Below are positions 59,031 to 64,000 of a stretch of DNA of 64,000 nt, piece after piece. The translations under genes and the position numbers were made by a program. Positions within the stretch are counted from its first letter, which is position 1. Each line of letters begins with the position of its first letter. The notes below the pieces were generated by a model. That model saw only the letters and a program-made list of their open reading frames with translations, had not been told where the DNA came from and did no database searches. Source of the DNA: Ascidiaceihabitans sp039975415 (lineage in GTDB: Bacteria; Pseudomonadota; Alphaproteobacteria; Rhodobacterales; Rhodobacteraceae). The stretch is taken from the NCBI RefSeq assembly GCF_039975415.1, contig NZ_JBDWHD010000004.1, one strand, 5' to 3'.

Positions 59031-61118
59031 ATGACAAAACTAGATTATGACGGTCCAATTCTTGAAATTGACCAGCTGTCGATATCGTTTTTTACGCGCT
59101 TGCGTGAAATTCCTGCCGTGATGGATTTTTCCGTGACTGTCCAGCCCGGTGAGGCCGTAGGTCTTGTCGGAGAATCCGGATGCGGCAAGTCCACAGTCGC
59201 CTTGGGTGTCATGCAGGATTTGGGTAAAAACGGCCGCGTTGTTGGCGGGTCCATCAAATTCAAAGGTCAGGATCTGGGTCAAATGACCATGGAGGAGCTG
59301 CGTGACATTCGCGGCTCTGAGATTGCGATGATCTATCAGGAACCTATGGCCTCTTTGAACCCCGCCATGCGGATCGGCAAACAGTTGATGGAAGTTCCCA
59401 TGATCCATCAGGGCATGTCTGAAAAGGATGCTTATGAGCGTGCATTACAGGTCGTCACAGATGTGAAACTGCCTGACCCTGCCCGCATCCTGAACAGCTT
59501 TCCGCATCAATTGTCCGGCGGTCAACAACAACGCATCGTGATTGCGATGGCCTTGATGTCAGAGCCTTCGTTGCTGATCCTAGATGAACCGACAACGGCC
59601 CTTGATGTGACCGTCGAAGCCGCCGTTGTTGAATTGGTCAAAGACCTTGGCAAGAAATACGGCACATCCATGCTGTTCATCAGCCACAACCTTGGTCTGG
59701 TTCTGGAAACCTGTGACCGCATCTGCGTGATGTATTCAGGCGAAGCCGTCGAGACCGGCAGCATCGAAGACGTCTTTGACAAGATGCAGCACCCCTACAC
59801 CCAAGCCTTGTTCCGGTCGATCCCCCTGCCTGGCGCTGACAAAAACGCGCGGCCTTTGGTGGCAATTCCGGGCAACTTTCCCCTGCCCCACGAACGCCCT
59901 CCGGGCTGCAACTTTGGCCCGCGCTGTGACTATTTCGAAGACGGGCGCTGCAACGAGGATACCCGTGTCCGGATGGCTGAGGTGGCGGGCGACGACCGTC
60001 ACGCATCACGATGCCTGAAATTCAAGGAAATCGATTGGGACGCGCCGCTGACATTGGCTGAGACCAAAACAAAAGGCGAAGTTGGCGAAGTCGTTTTGTC
60101 GATGGACAAGCTGAAGAAGTATTACGAAGTTGCTGCCAATGCCATGTTCGGCGGTGGCGAAACCAAAGTGGTCAAGGCGAATGAGAGCCTCAGCTTTGAA
60201 GCGAGAGAATCCGAAACGCTTGCCATCGTTGGCGAATCCGGTTGTGGGAAATCGACATTTGCGAAGGTGCTGATGGGGTTGGAAACAGCCACTGAAGGCA
60301 CCATCACAATGAATGGCACCCAAATTCAGGACACCCCGATCGAGGCCCGCAACACAAAAACTGTGGCGGATGTTCAGATGGTGTTCCAAAACCCGTTTGA
60401 TACGTTGAACCCGTCGATGACCGTGGGACGCCAGATTATTCGCGCTTTGGAAATTTTCAAAATCGGCAACAGCGAAGCGGACCGCCGCTCGCGGATGTTG
60501 GAACTGCTGGATCTGGTAAAACTGCCCCGCGAATTTGCCGACCGCATGCCACGCCAGTTGTCGGGGGGCCAAAAGCAACGCGTGGGCATCGCACGTGCCT
60601 TTGCCGGTGATGCGCGCATCGTTGTGGCAGACGAACCTGTGTCCGCATTGGATGTGTCGGTGCAGGCGGCGGTTACCGATCTGTTGATGGAAATCCAGCG
60701 CGAACAGAAAACCACCCTTTTGTTTATCAGCCACGACTTGTCTATCGTGCGCTATTTGAGCGACCGCGTGATGGTGATGTATTTGGGGCATGTTGTTGAA
60801 CTGGGGTCTACGGATCAGGTCTTTGCACCGCCCTATCACCCCTATACCGAAGCTTTGCTTTCCGCGGTTCCAATCGCGGACACCTCGGTGGAAAAACAAC
60901 ACATCGTATTGGAAGGCGACATTCCCTCTGCCATGAACCCGCCCCCCGGTTGCCCCTTCCAAACACGGTGCCGCTGGAAATCGGAAGTTCCTGGCGGGCT
61001 GTGTGAAAAAGACATCCCCCCCGTGCGTCATTTGGCAGACGGGCATCAGGTGAAGTGTCACCTAAGCGATGAAAAGCTGGCGCAAATGGAACCTGTTATC
61101 AAAATCGCGGCACAGTAG
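59031..61118 (+). CDS. Peptide ABC transporter ATPase with two fused nucleotide-binding domains (OppD-OppF-like)
   Basis: A 695-residue cytoplasmic ATPase. Each half has a Walker A GESGCGKST, a signature (LSGGQQQR, then LSGGQKQR), a Walker B (LLILDEP, VVADEP) and a C-terminal oligopeptide cap with cysteines (PPGCNFGPRCDYF; PPGCPFQTRCRW). It thus supplies both NBDs for the OppB/OppC-type pair. A TTG at 59019 and an ATG at 59028 are also in frame; 59031 is best spaced from GGAGA. A C-rich repeat separates it from the permeases, so its expression may differ from theirs. Confidence 0.92.
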   Translation: MTKLDYDGPILEIDQLSISFFTRLREIPAVMDFSVTVQPGEAVGLVGESGCGKSTVALGVMQDLGKNGRVVGGSIKFKGQDLGQMTMEELRDIRGSEIAMIYQEPMASLNPAMRIGKQLMEVPMIHQGMSEKDAYERALQVVTDVKLPDPARILNSFPHQLSGGQQQRIVIAMALMSEPSLLILDEPTTALDVTVEAAVVELVKDLGKKYGTSMLFISHNLGLVLETCDRICVMYSGEAVETGSIEDVFDKMQHPYTQALFRSIPLPGADKNARPLVAIPGNFPLPHERPPGCNFGPRCDYFEDGRCNEDTRVRMAEVAGDDRHASRCLKFKEIDWDAPLTLAETKTKGEVGEVVLSMDKLKKYYEVAANAMFGGGETKVVKANESLSFEARESETLAIVGESGCGKSTFAKVLMGLETATEGTITMNGTQIQDTPIEARNTKTVADVQMVFQNPFDTLNPSMTVGRQIIRALEIFKIGNSEADRRSRMLELLDLVKLPREFADRMPRQLSGGQKQRVGIARAFAGDARIVVADEPVSALDVSVQAAVTDLLMEIQREQKTTLLFISHDLSIVRYLSDRVMVMYLGHVVELGSTDQVFAPPYHPYTEALLSAVPIADTSVEKQHIVLEGDIPSAMNPPPGCPFQTRCRWKSEVPGGLCEKDIPPVRHLADGHQVKCHLSDEKLAQMEPVIKIAAQ

Positions 61119-61142
61119 CGACTAAATGCACAAACATGGGGT

Positions 61143-61159
61143 GGGCCAGTCTTTGGCCC
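61143..61159. terminator. Weak hairpin after the transporter operon
   Basis: GGGCCA (61143-61148) and TGGCCC (61154-61159) have a five-base loop. No U-tract follows on either strand, so termination may be Rho-dependent. Confidence 0.35.
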
Positions 61160-61181
61160 GCCTGCCGCCCTTAGGTCTGTG

Positions 61182-61637
61182 TCATGCGGTGGCCGCGAAA
61201 TACGTCAGGTACACGAAGTAGAACGCTTGCAGGTTGATCAAGACCATACCCAGCATGTAGCCGGTCCAAAACTGCAAGGCGCGGGCTTTGGTATTGCCAA
61301 AAATCTGGCACAACAGCGTTATCACCGCCCCGCCGACCACAGCCAATGTCAGCCCCAGCATTTGAGGATCTGCTTTGACGATGGCCAATATCAGCAACGG
61401 CGGCTGTGTTACGAAGATGTCAAAGCCCACAACTGTACGAAATGCGTACCCGACGCCTGCCCCGACAATTAATCCGAACAAAATCACCGCATAGTAGAAG
61501 GCGCCCTTTTTGGCTGTGTTGCACACCAGATTGTCGGGCTTGAAGGATTGCGGCGCATCATCGCCTGCATAAAGCTGCGGAGTGCTGCGTTCGATCCGTC
61601 CAAGGCGGTCCGAGAATGAAGTGGTGCTGACGGCCAT
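61182..61637 (-). CDS. Conserved multi-pass membrane protein
   Basis: A 151-residue protein with a hydrophilic N-terminus (~45 residues, with FSDRLGRIERSTPQLYAGDD) and about four hydrophobic helices (AVILFGLIVGAGVGYAFRTV, LLILAIVKAD, LGLTLAVVGGAVITLLCQIFG, MLGMVLINLQAFYFVYLTYF). The frame extends to 61679, but the ATG at 61637 (MAVSTTSFSDR) is the better start. I do not recognise the family. It lies between the peptide transporter and a lytic transglycosylase. Confidence 0.68.
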   Translation of the reverse strand: MAVSTTSFSDRLGRIERSTPQLYAGDDAPQSFKPDNLVCNTAKKGAFYYAVILFGLIVGAGVGYAFRTVVGFDIFVTQPPLLILAIVKADPQMLGLTLAVVGGAVITLLCQIFGNTKARALQFWTGYMLGMVLINLQAFYFVYLTYFAATA

Positions 61638-61739
61638 GCGTACATCCTTTTGTGACTTTGGATGAAGGCTACGGCACAATCATGGCAGCAATTGGATTGA
61701 GGACGGACAAAAGCATGACAATGATTTGCCCCGCAATCA

Positions 61740-62324
61740 TCAACTGCCCCAGATGATCTTGACGTAGTTCCGTGTCTCGCGGAACGGTGGCACGCCACCA
61801 TATTTTTTCACCGCCCCCGGGCCTGCGTTATAGGCGGCCAATGCCAAGCGCCAAGAACCGAATTCACGGTATTGCTGTTGCAGGTAACGCGCCCCACCAT
61901 CCAGATTCTCGTATGGGTCGCGGGGGTTTACACGTAACACGCGGGCTGTGCCGGGCATCAGTTGTGCCAGCCCATACGCCCCGGCGTGTGACTTTGCATT
62001 CGGGTTCCAATTGCTTTCTTGTTGTACCAGTCGCAAGAACAAGTCTTCGGGCACACCGTTGCGTCGCGCGGCGTCACGCGCCATCGCCAGATACACGCCT
62101 TTGTATTTGCCTTTGAACTTTTGGCCCTTGTTCCATTTGGTGGGGGTGTTCACCTTCGGGGGCTGCAAACGGATCGAATTCGAATACTGTTTGGAGGCGC
62201 GGCTATCGAGCACTTTTGTCTGAGACGAAAACAGCTTTTTGCGGTTTTTGGATGAGAATGTCTCGGCAACAGCCATGTCGCCAATGAAGGCCGCCGCCAC
62301 AATAACCACTACACCTATGCGCAT
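61740..62324 (-). CDS. Lytic transglycosylase with SLT domain
   Basis: A peptidoglycan-cleaving enzyme of 194 residues. Residues 1-20 are a signal peptide. A short linker rich in basic residues leads to the SLT domain (from ~77), with catalytic Glu103 in QQESNWNP, then SHAGAYGLAQLMPGTA and the AYNAGPGAV motif. It ends shortly after NYVKIIW. The ATG at 62324 (MRIGVVVIV) was chosen over the frame start at 62360. It acts in the periplasm; the partner machinery is unknown. Confidence 0.88.
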   Translation of the reverse strand: MRIGVVVIVAAAFIGDMAVAETFSSKNRKKLFSSQTKVLDSRASKQYSNSIRLQPPKVNTPTKWNKGQKFKGKYKGVYLAMARDAARRNGVPEDLFLRLVQQESNWNPNAKSHAGAYGLAQLMPGTARVLRVNPRDPYENLDGGARYLQQQYREFGSWRLALAAYNAGPGAVKKYGGVPPFRETRNYVKIIWGS

Positions 62325-62509
62325 ACCGTTTCGTCTCCACGACACCTGCCTTCGCGGCAATATAGGGATTTTTAACCATGAGACCAGTATTACCTGCCAG
62401 ATTTCCCATCACGATCTGCGTTAGCAATTTAACAAGAGGGGCAAGGGCGATATAAGCCTGTCAAACAATGGTCCGGGATTCGGACAAAACAGCTTTCAAG
62501 GGGGATGCC

Positions 62510-63016
62510 ATGGCTGGCTCTGTGAACAAAGTGATCCTAATTGGCAACTTGGGTGCGGACCCTGAAGTGCGCAGTTTCCAAAATGGCGGCAAAGTGTGCA
62601 ATCTGCGCATTGCCACATCCGAGACGTGGAAAGACAAGAACACAGGCGAACGTCGCGAAAAAACTGAATGGACGTCTGTTGCGATCTTTCAGGAAGGGCT
62701 TGTACGCGTCGCAGAACAATATCTGCGCAAAGGGTCCAAAGTATACATCGAAGGCAAATTGCAAACCCGTAAGTGGCAAGACCAATCCGGTCAGGACCGG
62801 TACACCACAGAAGTTGTGTTGCAGGGGCTTGGCGGCAACCTGACAATGCTTGACGGGCGCAACGACAACAGTGGCGGCGGCGGCGGCAACTATGGTGGTG
62901 GCGGCGGTGGTTCTATGGGCTACGATTCCGGCCAATCCAACAACAACGGCGGATATGGCGGCGGCCAATCGTCCCCTGCCCCGTCCCGTGATCTGGACGA
63001 CGAAATTCCGTTCTAA
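62510..63016 (+). CDS. ssb: Single-stranded DNA-binding protein
   Basis: An OB-fold protein of 168 residues that coats single-stranded DNA. KVILIGNLGADPEVR starts the fold, and EGKLQTRKWQDQSGQDRYTTEV closes it (KLQTRKWQDQSG). A glycine/asparagine-rich linker (~115-155) precedes the protein-binding tip DDEIPF. AAGGGGG lies just upstream of the ATG at 62510; an upstream in-frame ATG at 62468 lacks support. No LexA-type box is seen in its promoter region. Confidence 0.96.
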   Translation: MAGSVNKVILIGNLGADPEVRSFQNGGKVCNLRIATSETWKDKNTGERREKTEWTSVAIFQEGLVRVAEQYLRKGSKVYIEGKLQTRKWQDQSGQDRYTTEVVLQGLGGNLTMLDGRNDNSGGGGGNYGGGGGGSMGYDSGQSNNNGGYGGGQSSPAPSRDLDDEIPF

Positions 63017-63108
63017 ATCTATAAGGATTAAATGTGGGGTGCACCAAGGTGCACCTTACGACCTCTGCCTTAGACTGAGGCACGTATCAAAAGCAGGTTT
63101 AGGCCGCG

Positions 63109-64000
63109 CTATCCTTTCAGCGCGGCGCCCAGAACATCCAGCACAACGCCTTCCGGCACATCAGACGTGACAAACGCCTCACCGATGCCGCGCGCCATAA
63201 TAAAGCGCAATTGGCCGTCCACGACTTTTTTATCCTGCCCCATCAAGGCCAAAAGTGCAGTTGCGTCTGGCAGATCCCCTTCAATGTCCTTGAGATCTGT
63301 TTTCATGCCCATAGCTTTTAGGTGGGCCCGCAAGCGGCTTGGATCTTCCTGGGCACACAGCCCCATCCGCGACGATGTTTCAAACGCAAGCGCACACCCA
63401 ATCGCCACCCCTTCGCCGTGCAGCAGCCGATCCGAATAGCCGGTGGCCGCTTCGAGCGCATGACAAAACGTGTGTCCAAGGTTCAAAAGGGCCCGGTCCC
63501 CTTGTTCGGTCTCATCGCGCATCACGATTTCGGCTTTCATCTGCACCGAGCGCTTCACAGCATAGGCACGCGCCGCAACATCTCCGGCCGCCATGTCCGG
63601 TCCGTGGCTTTCAAGCCAGTCAAAGAACGCAGCGTCCCCCAAAAGCCCGTATTTCACGACCTCACCACACCCCGCAAGAAAATCGCGTGGCTGCAAAGTG
63701 CCCAATACCTCAATGTCTGCAAGAACCAGACTGGGTTGATGGAAGGCCCCGACCAAGTTCTTTCCGTGACGGGTGTTGATGCCGGTTTTGCCCCCGACAG
63801 AGCTGTCGACTTGAGCCAACAAGGACGTGGGAATTTGTACAAACCGCACCCCACGTCGCAAAATTGCGGCCGCGAACCCCACAAGGTCCCCAATAACACC
63901 ACCGCCCAACGCCACCACCACGTCGCGCCGTTCGACTTTTTCGTCCAGCATCCATTCCACAGTTTTGATGACATTGGTCCAGTTTTTGGTCGCTTCCCCC
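63109..64000 (-). CDS. aroB: 3-dehydroquinate synthase AroB, N-terminal part outside window
   Basis: The second step of the shikimate pathway, NAD- and metal-dependent. About 297 codons are visible and the frame stays open to the right edge, where GEATKNW (the family GExxKN motif) is still seen. VVALGGGVIGDLVGFAAA, TSLLAQVDSSVGGKTGINTRHGKN (QVDSSVGGKTGIN), FLAGCGEVVKYGLL and LLNLGHTFCHALE supply NAD and metal contacts. The missing N-terminus is about 70 residues. A palindromic GGTGCACC pair (63038-63055) lies between ssb and its 3' end. Confidence 0.95.
   Translation of the reverse strand, partial: GEATKNWTNVIKTVEWMLDEKVERRDVVVALGGGVIGDLVGFAAAILRRGVRFVQIPTSLLAQVDSSVGGKTGINTRHGKNLVGAFHQPSLVLADIEVLGTLQPRDFLAGCGEVVKYGLLGDAAFFDWLESHGPDMAAGDVAARAYAVKRSVQMKAEIVMRDETEQGDRALLNLGHTFCHALEAATGYSDRLLHGEGVAIGCALAFETSSRMGLCAQEDPSRLRAHLKAMGMKTDLKDIEGDLPDATALLALMGQDKKVVDGQLRFIMARGIGEAFVTSDVPEGVVLDVLGAALKG

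Noticed and set aside
63038..63055. NtrC-type site TGCACC/GGTGCA between ssb and aroB
   Set aside because: The half-sites are only two bases apart, not five, and no nitrogen gene is adjacent; more likely a hairpin at convergent gene ends.
1..64000. CRISPR array, insertion sequence, prophage, tRNA or rRNA gene
   Set aside because: No spaced direct repeats of CRISPR size, no transposase, integrase or phage genes, and no cloverleaf or rRNA sequence found in the intergenic regions.

Overview
The window is 64 kb of chromosome from an alphaproteobacterium of the order Rhodobacterales, most likely the marine Roseobacter group. The evidence is the gene content: ctrA next to sciP (DUF1153), the dusB-ntrB pair, DUF6477 and DUF6456 proteins, lpxI in place of lpxH, a roseobacter-type peptide ABC transporter, and an overlapping ispD-ispF pair. 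Almost all of it is core chromosome. I see no rRNA, tRNA, CRISPR array, insertion sequence or prophage.

Layout. 1-5.7 kb: ntrB (cut by the left edge) and dusB on the minus strand, then an overlapping plus-strand run ispD-ispF-pgpA-pncC, then amtB. 5.7-13 kb: an MmgE/PrpD protein, a COQ10/RatA-type START protein, hpt, a 29-residue membrane peptide, lipA, DUF6456 and DUF6477 genes divergent around DnaA-box-like sequences, and a non-pyrrolysine MttB-family methyltransferase. 13-24.5 kb: guaA, two EamA transporters, a FadL-type porin, a P-loop ATPase behind three 14-bp repeats, metA, a hydrolase, ppk2-tetR, an LLM oxidoreductase and rplM-rpsI. 24.7-35.2 kb: a zinc-ribbon membrane protein pair, a MocR regulator divergent from a DUF1127 protein, a thioesterase/crotonase pair, a structured non-coding stretch ahead of trmFO, gluQ, hisI, an IscU-like protein and a soluble chemoreceptor. 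35-42 kb: a 42-residue membrane microprotein preceded by a triple LexA-type box, recG, ligA, ctrA, sciP and mnmA. 42-54.2 kb: the minus-strand envelope cluster pyrH-frr-uppS-cdsA-dxr-rseP-(41-aa peptide)-bamA-ompH-fabZ-lpxA-lpxI-lpxB. 54.3-64 kb: miaA, an AraC regulator, a peptide ABC transporter without its binding protein, a membrane protein, a lytic transglycosylase, ssb and aroB (cut by the right edge).

Themes. Isoprenoid precursor synthesis (ispD, ispF, dxr) feeds uppS. Phospholipid, lipid A and outer-membrane protein assembly genes sit together. Five tRNA-modification genes (dusB, trmFO, gluQ, mnmA, miaA) are scattered. The best candidate for something undescribed is the 42-residue single-pass microprotein at 35013-35141. 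It has a strong ribosome site, its own terminator, and three GTTC half-sites at exact 11-bp intervals, which is the alphaproteobacterial SOS operator. This suggests a damage-induced membrane peptide comparable in kind to Caulobacter SidA. Secondary candidates are a hairpin-rich element upstream of trmFO, a paired inverted-repeat operator between mocR and the DUF1127 gene, tandem repeats spanning two stop codons, and a dispersed C-rich intergenic element present four times.
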